This document shows positions 35,706 through 43,834 of a stretch of 64,000 nucleotides of DNA, one piece after another. Under the pieces are notes generated by a model. That model made no database searches, was not told the DNA's origin, and saw only the letters and a list, made by a program, of their open reading frames with translations. Source of the DNA: Prevotellaceae bacterium UBA4361. GTDB lineage: Bacteria > Bacteroidota > Bacteroidia > Bacteroidales > Bacteroidaceae. The stretch spans positions 40,279 through 104,278 of the forward strand of contig DGSN01000032.1 in NCBI GenBank assembly GCA_002393575.1, read 5' to 3'. Every line of letters begins with the position of its first letter. Positions within the stretch are counted from its first letter, which is position 1. Made by a program: the position numbers and the translations under genes.

Positions 35706-35982
35706 AGCATCGCCGTTTTTTGAGTGTTTTTTCTAATATATTGAATATCGTTTGAATTTTTATGCAAAAATCGCATCTTCTATGCATAAATTGTAAACAA
35801 AAGAAATGGAAAACCATTCATAACTCAAAGCCCTTGTTTATTCTAAGGAGTAAAGGAGATTTGGAGTTTACATATAGATGCTGGGAAATCCTTTATTAAG
35901 AACTAATCAGGAAGCCCTAAAAAGACTATTACAGACGATTACGGGATTTACAAGAGAAGCGAACTATCAACACGAAAAAAAC
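35706..35982. other. Intergenic region upstream of carB, no gene seen
   Basis: A/T-rich sequence between the carB promoter and array C. There is no convincing frame, promoter or RNA gene. Confidence 0.5.
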
Positions 35983-36125
35983 GAGCGCTCGTTTTCAATT
36001 AAACGAAGGCTCGTTTTAAACAAAACGGGCGCTCGTTTTGTCAGTTAATCCCCAATCGAGAAATCGAAAATCCCCAATCGGGGATTTGTGATTCCCAAAT
36101 TGAGGATTTAAGGATCCCAAATGGT
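35983..36125. repeat. 22-bp periodic array C (7 cores, two core types)
   Basis: Three cores of the GAGnnCTCG type (GAGCGCTCG, GAAGGCTCG, GGGCGCTCG) start at 35983, 36005 and 36027. Four of the TCCCCAATC type start at 36049, 36071, 36093 and 36115. All seven keep the exact 22-base phase, although the core changes after the third. It lies between the 3' end of lutC and the carB promoter. Confidence 0.88.
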
Positions 36126-36143
36126 GAAATAACTAAATCTAAA

Positions 36144-36725
36144 TCAAGGGATAAGGATGACGGTGAGGGTACGTGCAGCTTGCGCACCCATGACGAGCAC
36201 TTGGGCTATGTCGGCAGTCTTGCTGGGACCGCTAATGAAGGTGCCATAGCCAAGGTCGTTGAAGGAAATGCGTCGGTAGGCTTCGTGCATATTGTTGACG
36301 ATAGCTGCCTTCGGAAGGAGAATGACAAGGTTTTCGGAGATGAAGCAGACGGCACGTTCCTTCATGGTCTGTGGAATCCAGACACAGGCATTTTCGGCTA
36401 CGCCAAATTCGCCTCGTACTATGCCCACATCTGTGCCGTTGAGTGACTGGGCTGTGGGTGTGGTGTCGGGGTTGCGCGTGGCAATGGTGATTTCAGGAAG
36501 ACTGGAAGCAATCTCCTTGGCATCGGGATAAAGACTGCGGATGAGTTGGTTGATGTCGTCACCGGCTTGCAGTTCTACTACTTTTCCTCCGACGCTTTTC
36601 GTCATGGAAATGAACTGGGCAAGAGGGTCGGCGTATGTGGTGGCATCGATTTGAATGTCGGGCATCGGGAAACGCTCCTTGATGCTATTCTTGAGGGATG
36701 ATAGGATTTGGGATTTGGTGGACAT
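36144..36725 (-). CDS. lutC: Lactate utilisation protein C (LUD domain)
   Basis: 193 residues. A single LUD domain, with the glycine-rich end FISGPSKTADIAQVLVMGAQAARTLTVILI that matches LutC/YkgG. Third member of the LutABC complex, which oxidises L-lactate to pyruvate in the cytoplasm. It follows lutB after a 75-base gap made of a G-rich tandem repeat. Confidence 0.9.
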   Translation of the reverse strand: MSTKSQILSSLKNSIKERFPMPDIQIDATTYADPLAQFISMTKSVGGKVVELQAGDDINQLIRSLYPDAKEIASSLPEITIATRNPDTTPTAQSLNGTDVGIVRGEFGVAENACVWIPQTMKERAVCFISENLVILLPKAAIVNNMHEAYRRISFNDLGYGTFISGPSKTADIAQVLVMGAQAARTLTVILIP

Positions 36726-36790
36726 GGGGATGGGAAGGATGGGGTTAATGGGGAGGATGGGGTTAATGGGATTAATGGGGAGGATGGGGA
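36726..36790. repeat. G-rich short tandem repeat between lutB and lutC
   Basis: Imperfect repeats of GGGGTTAATGGGGAGGAT. The run has low sequence complexity and strong strand bias, so it is a likely site of slippage. It separates two genes of the same operon. Confidence 0.7.
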
Positions 36791-36800
36791 CTATCTAAAA

Positions 36801-38174
36801 TCAATGGGATAAGCCTTTCTTCCAGAGGGAGTGGAAGGATTGCTTTGGGAACTGCATCATTTCGTGTCCTTCGCCCCAAGGGTTGAGAGGCAAGTAGATG
36901 ATGGAGCGCGGAATGCGGTTGGCAAGCGGAGAAACCCAAAGGGCTGAGTTGTAGATGCCCCAGTGGTTGAAGACGAAAGACATGGCTGAGGACATGAGCT
37001 TTTTCTCTGGATTGGCTGTACCGAAGGAAGGGAGCTGTTGCCTCCATTTGTAGATTTGGTCGCCCAAATCAATCTTCACGGGACAGACTGTCTGACAAGA
37101 AAGGCAGAGGGTGCAGGCAGAGACATTGCCACTATGCTCTTTCGGATTACGCAACATGCCGAGGTTGATGCCGATAGGTCCTGGGATGAAATAGCTGTAG
37201 GAATAGCCACCACTGCGTCGATAGACAGGACAGGTGTTCATGCAACTGCCACAGCGGATGCACTTGAGCGATTCCCAATGCTCAGGATTACTCAGCCATT
37301 GACTGCGTCCGTTATCCACAAGGATGATGTGCATAGGTGCTGCCGTTGGTCGTGCCTTTCGGAAATGGCTGGTGTAGGTGGTAGTTGGCTGTCCTGTACC
37401 TGCACGGCAGAGCATTCGTTGGAAAACTGCAAGGCAATCGTAGTTAGGGATTACCTTTTCGAGTCCGATGGCTGCGATGTGTAGCTTTGGGCAGGAAGTG
37501 CTCATGTCGGCATTTCCTTCGTTGGTGCATACCACGATGTCGCCCGTTTCAGCAATACCGAAATTACCTCCCGTCATACCAGCGTCGGCTGTGAGAAATT
37601 CGTTGCGGAGAGAGAGACGAGCCATGTAAGTAAGGTACGTTGGGTCATGATTACCTTTCTCCGTACCCAATTTTTCTTCAAAAAGTTCACCCACATCGTC
37701 GTGATTGAGGTGGATGGCAGGCATGACGATGTGGCTTGGCTTTTGTCCTTTGAGTTGGATGATGCGCTCGCCCAGGTCGGTTTCCACCACTTCAATGCCA
37801 TGTGCTTCCAAATAAGGATTCATCTCGCACTCTTCGGTCAGCATCGACTTGCTCTTCACCATCTTCTTCACGTTGTGCTCACGAAGGATGGACAGGACTA
37901 TCTCGTTGAATTCTGCAGCATCCTTTGCCCAATGGACAATGCAGCCGTTCTTCTCTGCATTGGTGGAGAACTGGTCGAGGTATTGGTCGAGGTGCGTCAA
38001 GGTGTGTCGCTTGATGGCAGAAGCCGTTTCACGCAACTGTTCCCATTCTTTCAGACCGTATGCCATATTGTCGCGCTTGGTGCGAACGGACCAGAATGTT
38101 TGGTCGTGCCACTTTGCATACTTTTGGTTCTTGAGAAATTCTTTTGCCGCTTTGCTGTGTGCTGTATTACTCAT
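36801..38174 (-). CDS. lutB: Lactate utilisation iron-sulfur protein B
   Basis: 457 residues. An N-terminal LUD-like domain is followed by two 4Fe-4S motifs, CIRCGSCMNTCP (near residue 305) and CTLCLSCQTVCP (near 354), as in LutB/YkgF. ATG at 38174 (MSNTAHSKAAKEF) overlaps the lutA stop by 4 bases; the longer upstream frame lies inside lutA. Electron carrier of the LutABC lactate dehydrogenase. Confidence 0.95.
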   Translation of the reverse strand: MSNTAHSKAAKEFLKNQKYAKWHDQTFWSVRTKRDNMAYGLKEWEQLRETASAIKRHTLTHLDQYLDQFSTNAEKNGCIVHWAKDAAEFNEIVLSILREHNVKKMVKSKSMLTEECEMNPYLEAHGIEVVETDLGERIIQLKGQKPSHIVMPAIHLNHDDVGELFEEKLGTEKGNHDPTYLTYMARLSLRNEFLTADAGMTGGNFGIAETGDIVVCTNEGNADMSTSCPKLHIAAIGLEKVIPNYDCLAVFQRMLCRAGTGQPTTTYTSHFRKARPTAAPMHIILVDNGRSQWLSNPEHWESLKCIRCGSCMNTCPVYRRSGGYSYSYFIPGPIGINLGMLRNPKEHSGNVSACTLCLSCQTVCPVKIDLGDQIYKWRQQLPSFGTANPEKKLMSSAMSFVFNHWGIYNSALWVSPLANRIPRSIIYLPLNPWGEGHEMMQFPKQSFHSLWKKGLSH

Positions 38175-38908
38175 AGTCCTGCTGATAAAATTTGAACAAC
38201 ATGGATGAACTTGATAGGCAGATTCTGTCGCTTTGCCACTCCTGCCATGTGCATCAGGCAAGAAGAATCGGGACCTGTGACGTATTCAGCTCCTGTGGCA
38301 ATGTGACGCTCCACCTTGTCTTTTCCCATTTGGGCACTGACGGCGGTCTCTTCTATGGAGAACATGCCACCAAAACCGCAGCACTCGTCCTTGCGTTCAG
38401 GTTCAATGACTTCCACCCCTTCAACAAGCTGGAGGAGGTCCTTTATTTTATTAAAAGGAGGAATGTTCTGCTCGCTCGGCGAGGACAGTCCTAATTCGCG
38501 CACTCCATGACAAGAATTGTGGAGACTCACCTTGTGAGGGAATTTTCCTGGTAGGCTCGTTGGTTTCACAACATCGTGCAAGAATTCGACAACGTCGATG
38601 ACCTTCTGAGGAGTGACACAATGGTGCTTGTCTTCGAACAAACGAGGGTAATTGAAACGGACAAAAGCTGTGCATGACACGGATGGGGCAACTACATAGT
38701 CGAACGACTTGAAAAGCTCTTCGAATTTTTCTGCAAGCGGAATAGCCTTGTCTTCGAATCCAGCATTTGCCATAGGTTGTCCGCAACAGGTTTGGCGTTC
38801 GGGATAGGTGACATCAAGTCCCAAGTGTGTGAGCAACTTATAGGTGGCAACGCCCACTTCGGGAAAGACGGCATCTACATAGCAAGGAATGAAAAGTCCT
38901 ATTTTCAT
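38171..38908 (-). CDS. lutA: Lactate utilisation protein A (CCG domains)
   Basis: 245 residues with two cysteine-rich CCG domains (PERQTCCGQP near 42 and DECCGFGGMF in the second half). This is the LutA/YkgE arrangement that ligates a heterodisulfide-reductase-like cluster. First gene of lutABC. Its leader holds the hairpin element A2, which begins about 8 bases after the predicted start point from the promoter at 39010-39041. No LutR-type regulator is visible. Confidence 0.95.
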   Translation of the reverse strand: MKIGLFIPCYVDAVFPEVGVATYKLLTHLGLDVTYPERQTCCGQPMANAGFEDKAIPLAEKFEELFKSFDYVVAPSVSCTAFVRFNYPRLFEDKHHCVTPQKVIDVVEFLHDVVKPTSLPGKFPHKVSLHNSCHGVRELGLSSPSEQNIPPFNKIKDLLQLVEGVEVIEPERKDECCGFGGMFSIEETAVSAQMGKDKVERHIATGAEYVTGPDSSCLMHMAGVAKRQNLPIKFIHVVQILSAGL

Positions 38909-38925
38909 GGATGGTTGGAATTAGT

Positions 38926-38994
38926 CTTAACCTTAACGCTAACCTTCACTTTTCCTTTCGGATGGTTGTTGTGGTTATGGTTACGTTATGGTTG
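38926..38994 (-). promoter_or_regulatory. AACC/GGTT leader hairpin A2 in the lutA leader
   Basis: Read on the minus strand, AACCATAACGTAACCATAACC is followed by a loop containing CCATCCG and then GGTTAGCGTTAAGGTTAA. The arms are nearly complementary. The sequence and order match A3 upstream of the DUF4923 gene, with the same orientation relative to transcription. It ends 17 bases before the lutA ATG. Confidence 0.6.
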
Positions 38995-39009
38995 AATGAA
39001 GAAATGCTG

Positions 39010-39041
39010 CAAATTTAGAGAAAATTATGTTGTTTTTCAAA
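39010..39041 (-). promoter_or_regulatory. Promoter of lutABC
   Basis: On the minus strand TTTG, exactly 20 bases, TAAATTTG: a full consensus match. The start point would be near 39002, about 94 bases before lutA, so hairpin A2 would be in the mRNA. Confidence 0.65.
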
Positions 39042-39093
39042 GAATTAGGAGATTTTTTTGTATAAAAATTGAATAGGAACCAGTAATTTTTCG

Positions 39094-39101
39094 TAACTTT
39101 G
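39094..39101 (+). promoter_or_regulatory. Putative -7 box of rpsA
   Basis: TAACTTTG is a perfect -7 box, with TTG at 39069-39071, 22 bases upstream. The leader of about 90 bases is A/T-rich, as is common for ribosomal protein genes in this phylum. Confidence 0.5.
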
Positions 39102-39199
39102 CATCCGCTTTGCGCAAGAACGAGTGTGCGCATCGCACTTTTTATCAACATAATGTCTAACATTATTAATTCAAATCATTTCTTTTTTTAAAACTTTTT

Positions 39200-40990
39200 A
39201 TGGACACTAAAAACATTCAACCGCTGGAAAATTTCGATTGGGATTTATTCGAAAATGGTGGTACAACTGCTGACAAGGCAGAGGCTGCAAAAGCCTACGA
39301 AGCAACCCTCAACAAGCTCGGTGACAACGACGTTGTTGAAGGTACTGTTTCAGCTATCAACGACCGCGAGGTTGTAGTCAACATCGGCTACAAGAGCGAG
39401 GGCGTTATCAACTCTAACGAGTTCCGTTACAATCCAGAACTCGCAATTGGCGACACTGTTGAGGTTTACGTAGAAAACCTTGAGGACAAGAAGGGCCGTC
39501 TTGTACTCTCTCACACAAAGGCTCGCGCTGCACGCTCATGGGAGCGCGTAAATGCTGCGCTTGAGAAAGACGAAATCGTGAAGGGCTTCGTGAAATGCCG
39601 CACTAAGGGTGGTATGATTGTTGACGTGCTTGGCACAGAAGCATTCCTCCCAGGCAGCCAGATTGACGTGAAGCCAATCCGCGACTACGATACATTCGTT
39701 GGCAAGACAATGGAATTCAAGATTGTGAAAATCAACCAGGAGTTCCGCAATGTTGTTGTTAGCCACAAGGCCCTCATCGAGGCTGAACTTGAGGCTCAGA
39801 AGAAGGAAATCATCGGCAAGCTCGAAAAGGGTCAGATTCTTGAAGGTACTGTTAAGAACATCACTTCTTACGGTGTATTCATCGACCTCGGTGGTGTTGA
39901 CGGTCTCATCCACATCACAGACCTCTCTTGGGGCCGCGTGAGCGATCCACACGAAGTGGTTGAACTCGACCAGAAGCTCAATGTTGTTATCATCGACTTC
40001 GACGACGAGAAGAAGCGCATTGCTCTCGGCTTGAAGCAGCTCACTCCACATCCATGGGATGCTCTTGACCCTAACCTCAAGGTTGGTGACAAGGTTCATG
40101 GTAAGGTTGTTGTTATGGCTGACTACGGCGCATTCATTGAGATTGCTCCAGGCGTAGAAGGTCTCATCCACGTTTCAGAAATGAGCTGGAGCGCACACCT
40201 CCACAGCGCACAGGACTTCATGAAGGTTGGCGACGAAGTAGATGCAGTGATTTTGACTCTCGACCGCGACGAGCGTAAGATGAGCCTCGGCATCAAGCAG
40301 CTGAAGGAAGACCCATGGGAGAAGATTGAAGAGAAGTATCCTGTTGGCAGCCAGCACACAGCAAAGGTTCGCAACTTCACTAACTTCGGTGTATTCGTAG
40401 AAATCGAAGAAGGCGTTGACGGTTTGATTCACATCAGCGACCTCTCTTGGACGAAGAAAATCAAGCACCCATCTGAATTCACAAAGATTGGCGAGCCTAT
40501 CGAAGTGCAGGTTCTCGACATCGACAAGGAAAACCGTCGTCTCTCTCTCGGCCACAAGCAGCTTGAGGACAACCCTTGGAACAACTTCGAAACTATCTTC
40601 ACTCAGGACAGCGTTCACAAAGGCAAGATTATCGAAGTGCTCGACAAGGGTGCAGTTATCCAGCTTGAAGGCGGTGTAGAAGGCTTTGCAACTCCAAAGC
40701 ACCTCGTGAAGGAAGATGGTAGCCAGGCACAGCTTGGTGAAGAGCTTGACTTCAAGGTAATCGAATTCAACAAGGATGCTAAGCGCATCATCCTCTCTCA
40801 CAGCCGTATCTTCGAAGATGCTGCACGTGCAGAGGCTCGCGAACAGCGCAAGGCTGCCGCTGCTGCTAAGAAGGCTACTCGCCCTCAGAAGGAGCAGGGT
40901 CCATCAATCCAGAACAAGGCTGCAAGCCAGAGCCTCGGCGACATCGACGCTCTCGCAGCTCTGAAGGCTGAGATGGAAGGCAAGAAGTAA
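39200..40990 (+). CDS. rpsA: 30S ribosomal protein S1
   Basis: 596 residues with a series of S1 RNA-binding domains. The repeats are visible as strings such as ITSYGVFIDLGGVDGLIHITDLSW, ADYGAFIEIAPGVEGLIHVSEMSW and FTNFGVFVEIEEGVDGLIHISDLSW. The protein binds mRNA on the small ribosomal subunit. A strong hairpin terminator follows at 41020-41070, so it is probably transcribed alone. Confidence 0.97.
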   Translation: MDTKNIQPLENFDWDLFENGGTTADKAEAAKAYEATLNKLGDNDVVEGTVSAINDREVVVNIGYKSEGVINSNEFRYNPELAIGDTVEVYVENLEDKKGRLVLSHTKARAARSWERVNAALEKDEIVKGFVKCRTKGGMIVDVLGTEAFLPGSQIDVKPIRDYDTFVGKTMEFKIVKINQEFRNVVVSHKALIEAELEAQKKEIIGKLEKGQILEGTVKNITSYGVFIDLGGVDGLIHITDLSWGRVSDPHEVVELDQKLNVVIIDFDDEKKRIALGLKQLTPHPWDALDPNLKVGDKVHGKVVVMADYGAFIEIAPGVEGLIHVSEMSWSAHLHSAQDFMKVGDEVDAVILTLDRDERKMSLGIKQLKEDPWEKIEEKYPVGSQHTAKVRNFTNFGVFVEIEEGVDGLIHISDLSWTKKIKHPSEFTKIGEPIEVQVLDIDKENRRLSLGHKQLEDNPWNNFETIFTQDSVHKGKIIEVLDKGAVIQLEGGVEGFATPKHLVKEDGSQAQLGEELDFKVIEFNKDAKRIILSHSRIFEDAARAEAREQRKAAAAAKKATRPQKEQGPSIQNKAASQSLGDIDALAALKAEMEGKK

Positions 40991-41019
40991 CGAATCGAAT
41001 CCTTTTCTATAAACGATAG

Positions 41020-41070
41020 CGAAAACGAAGGCTTTGCCATCTGGATGGCAAGTTTTCGTTTTCGTTTTTT
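41020..41070 (+). terminator. Rho-independent terminator of rpsA
   Basis: CGAAAACGAA (41020-41029) pairs with TTCGTTTTCG (41055-41064), with an inner stem TTGCCA/TGGCAA, followed by six T. Confidence 0.85.
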
Positions 41071-41142
41071 CGTTAATATGGGATAAAGACCTACGGTTTT
41101 ACATTCAGAAATACACCTTATATATAATATACGCGCGTAAAG

Positions 41143-42057
41143 ATGGAAAAATTTGAGGTGACGGTATTGGGATGCGGAAGTGCTCTGCCAACAGTGAAGC
41201 ACAATGGCAGTGGCATGGTGGTGAATATTCGAGAGAAATACTTCTTAGTGGATTGTGCAGAGGGAACGCAGGTGGAACTTCGCCGAAACAGAATCCATTT
41301 GAATCGTCTCTTCACGGTTTTCATCACTCACCTTCATGGTGACCACTGCTTTGGTTTGATGGGACTCATCTCTACACTAGGACTCTTGGGACGCACTGCC
41401 CCACTCCACGTGTATGGGCCACAGGATATTGACACCCTCTATCAGCCACTCATCGACTACCACTGCAACGGCATGACTTACGAAGTGGTGTTTCACCCCA
41501 TCGACACGCATCAAAACACCTGCATATACGAAGACAGAAGCTTGCAAGTCTTTTCCATCCCCCTGAAACACAGAATTCGCTGTTGTGGATATTATTTTAA
41601 GGAGAAAGAATTGTCGCGACATATTCTGAAGGATGCGATAGAAAAATACAACATCCCTATTTCACAAATCAACAATGTGAAAGCAGGACTCGACTATGTC
41701 ATGCCAAATGGTGAAGTGATTAAGAATGAACTCATCACCACTCCACCAACCCCAGCTCGTTCGTTCGCGTATTGCTCAGACACCGTGTTTCGTCCAGAAA
41801 TTGCAGAGATGATGAAAGGTGTGGACTTACTCTACCATGAAGCAACCTTTGCAGAAAGCGAAAAGCAACTCTGCTCGAAGGTATATCACTCCACGGCAAA
41901 ACAAGCTGCTGAGATTGCTCGACTCGCCGGAGCCAAACGACTGATGATAGGACACTATTCGTCAAGATATGATGACGAGTCTATCCTTCAGAAGGAAGCC
42001 TCGGAAGTATTCGAAAACACCATTTTAGCTAAAGAAGGACTTGTGGTAACGGTATAA
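41143..42057 (+). CDS. rnz: Ribonuclease Z
   Basis: 304 residues, a metallo-beta-lactamase-fold endonuclease that trims tRNA 3' ends. The metal motif HLHGDH is at 63-68, and the family N-terminus VTVLGCGSALPT and the later SDTVFRPEIAE and GHYSSRY motifs are present. Length is typical of the short bacterial form. The start at 41143 directly follows an A/T-rich leader. Confidence 0.95.
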   Translation: MEKFEVTVLGCGSALPTVKHNGSGMVVNIREKYFLVDCAEGTQVELRRNRIHLNRLFTVFITHLHGDHCFGLMGLISTLGLLGRTAPLHVYGPQDIDTLYQPLIDYHCNGMTYEVVFHPIDTHQNTCIYEDRSLQVFSIPLKHRIRCCGYYFKEKELSRHILKDAIEKYNIPISQINNVKAGLDYVMPNGEVIKNELITTPPTPARSFAYCSDTVFRPEIAEMMKGVDLLYHEATFAESEKQLCSKVYHSTAKQAAEIARLAGAKRLMIGHYSSRYDDESILQKEASEVFENTILAKEGLVVTV

Positions 42058-42111
42058 TCACAGAAAAATTATAAAAAAAACGCACTAATTCGTAAAAAAC
42101 AATCGAAAAAA

Positions 42112-42143
42112 TTTGCAAGATTGGTTTACTTACAATAAATTTG
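42112..42143 (+). promoter_or_regulatory. Promoter upstream of the small secreted protein gene
   Basis: TTTG, exactly 20 bases, TAAATTTG: a full consensus match. Transcription would start near 42151, leaving a leader of about 120 bases. Confidence 0.65.
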
Positions 42144-42271
42144 CAATTGAAAACCGTGGAATAGGCTGTTGTCAATGGACAATTTGCCTTAAACATGGTA
42201 CAAAAACATGTAAAATCACGCAAATTACAAAGCATAAAAAAACGACAAAAGAACTTCAAAAATAGTTGCCT

Positions 42272-42589
42272 ATGATGAAGAAGATACTCATAATGATTAC
42301 TGCGGCTTTCCTCCTTGCCATGCCAATGGAGGTGAAAGCTCAAGATATACAGCAGCAGCGCACAACCATTGAACAGGAGGTGGCTCCAATCACTATTAGT
42401 GTGAACGAGTCAACCATTCACATCAAGAATGCCGAGAAGATGGTGATAGAAATCTACAACATGACAGGTGTGAAAGTGGTGACTCAGCGCATTGACAGTT
42501 CCGACAAAATGATTGAGTTGGACAACCTGCCAAAGGGATGCTACATCATCAAGATTGGCAAAGTAGCTCGCAAAGTATATCTCCGCTAA
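42272..42589 (+). CDS. Small secreted protein made of a lone T9SS-tail-like domain
   Basis: 105 residues. The signal peptide ends VKAQD. The remaining 80 residues are one compact beta domain (TISVNESTIHIKNAEKMVIE, IYNMTGVKVVTQ, LDNLPKGCYIIKIGKVARKVYLR). The pattern 'I-Y-N-x-x-G ... L-P-x-G-x-Y-I-I-K-I' is that of type A sorting domains usually found at the end of T9SS cargo proteins. Here it has no passenger. It has its own strong promoter and lies just upstream of the ECF sigma gene on the same strand. Function unknown. ATG at 42272 or 42275 (MM). Confidence 0.7.
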   Translation: MMKKILIMITAAFLLAMPMEVKAQDIQQQRTTIEQEVAPITISVNESTIHIKNAEKMVIEIYNMTGVKVVTQRIDSSDKMIELDNLPKGCYIIKIGKVARKVYLR

Positions 42590-42675
42590 ACTAATCTGCG
42601 GACATCTATAGAAGATTCCTTGTTTATGTCCTCACCAGACATAGACAGGGATTTTTTGATTAAAGAAGATGGAAC

Positions 42676-43242
42676 ATGAAACAATTTGACGAGCAAGAAC
42701 TGGTAGCTCGACTTCAGAATCCTTCGACACAGCGGCGAGCGTTTGAAGAAATGGTGGGCCACTTTGGAGAAAGCCTTTATTGGCAAATCCGAAGGATGGT
42801 GACCTATCATGATGATGCAGACGACGTGCTTCAGAACACGTTTCTCAAAGCGTGGAACAGCATAGGGAATTTCAGAGGTGATGCCAAACTGTCCACATGG
42901 CTCTTCAAGATTGCCTACAATGAGAGCCTGACGTTCCTGAGCAAGCAGAGAGATACGATTTCGCTCGACACGAATGTGCTGGATGACGATGACGACGCCC
43001 CCACCCTTGCCAACACGCTGGAAAGCGATACATACTTCGACGGTGATGAAACGGAAGCCATGCTTCAAGCTGCTGTAGCATCCCTCCCAGCCAAACAACG
43101 AGCGGTTTTCAACATGAAGTATTTTCAGGAAATGAAATATGAAGACATGGCGGAAATCACGGGGACAAGTGTCGGAGCCTTGAAAGCATCCTACCACATT
43201 GCCGTGAAAAAAATAGAAGAATACTTCCAACAACGAGAATGA
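42676..43242 (+). CDS. ECF-type sigma-70 family RNA polymerase sigma factor
   Basis: 188 residues. Region 2 shows YHDDADDVLQNTFLKAWNSIGNFRGDAKLSTWLFKIAYN, and region 4 shows LPAKQRAVFNMKYFQEMKYEDMAEITGTSVGALKASYHIAVKKI. An acidic linker (DDDDDAP) joins them. It is followed by a single-helix membrane protein and a periplasmic Spy-like protein, the usual set for an envelope-stress sigma factor. The targets are not shown by the sequence. Confidence 0.93.
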   Translation: MKQFDEQELVARLQNPSTQRRAFEEMVGHFGESLYWQIRRMVTYHDDADDVLQNTFLKAWNSIGNFRGDAKLSTWLFKIAYNESLTFLSKQRDTISLDTNVLDDDDDAPTLANTLESDTYFDGDETEAMLQAAVASLPAKQRAVFNMKYFQEMKYEDMAEITGTSVGALKASYHIAVKKIEEYFQQRE

Positions 43243-43348
43243 CAAGTTTGCGTATTGTTTTTTTTCAAAATATATGTAATTTTTTTGCATAAAAGATTAA
43301 ACTATTTGCCAACTTATCAGTCATAAAGACAAGAAATCTACTTACAAT

Positions 43349-43738
43349 ATGAAGCAATTTGACATCAACAATCAAAGCAAGCGCAATCCCTTCACTGTTC
43401 CAGATGGTTATTTCGAGAACCTGACGGCACGCGTGATGATGAACATTCCAGAAATGGAAGCTGAGGAGAAGGAAAGCGAGAACCATGCAAAGATTGTGAG
43501 TATGGAACCTCGCAAATCATCGCGGAAGTGGATGGGATGGAGTATTGCTGCAGCTGCCTGCATTGCTGTGGCAGCACTCTTTATCACGATTCCAAAAGAT
43601 TCGAATGGTGTTGGAGAAAGACGCATGGCACAGACAGAAACGTCTGCCACGTATGACTCTGAATATCAGGAGGAAATGTTGGAATATGCCATGGTGGACA
43701 ACACCGACATCTACAGCTACCTGTCGGGAGCAATGTAA
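43349..43738 (+). CDS. Putative membrane anti-sigma factor
   Basis: 129 residues. A cytoplasmic N-terminal half (NPFTVPDGYFENLTARVMMNI, a motif seen in small Bacteroidota proteins next to ECF sigma genes) is followed by one membrane helix at about 61-81 and a short acidic outer tail. It lacks a zinc-binding motif. Its place right after the sigma gene makes a role in restraining the sigma factor likely; the assignment is by context. Confidence 0.6.
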   Translation: MKQFDINNQSKRNPFTVPDGYFENLTARVMMNIPEMEAEEKESENHAKIVSMEPRKSSRKWMGWSIAAAACIAVAALFITIPKDSNGVGERRMAQTETSATYDSEYQEEMLEYAMVDNTDIYSYLSGAM

Positions 43739-43834
43739 TCTAAACCTTTATTTAATGGGGGTAGATTGCATTGTCCCCTTTCGAAAGAAAAACCGAACAC
43801 GAGATTCTGAAGATAAAATTAACAAACAGAAAGA

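Noticed and set aside
35983..36125. 22-bp array read as a CRISPR
   Set aside because: The repeats are only 8-9 bp with 13-bp gaps, no leader or cas genes are present, and the core itself changes. CRISPR repeats are 21 bp or longer with spacers near 30 bp.
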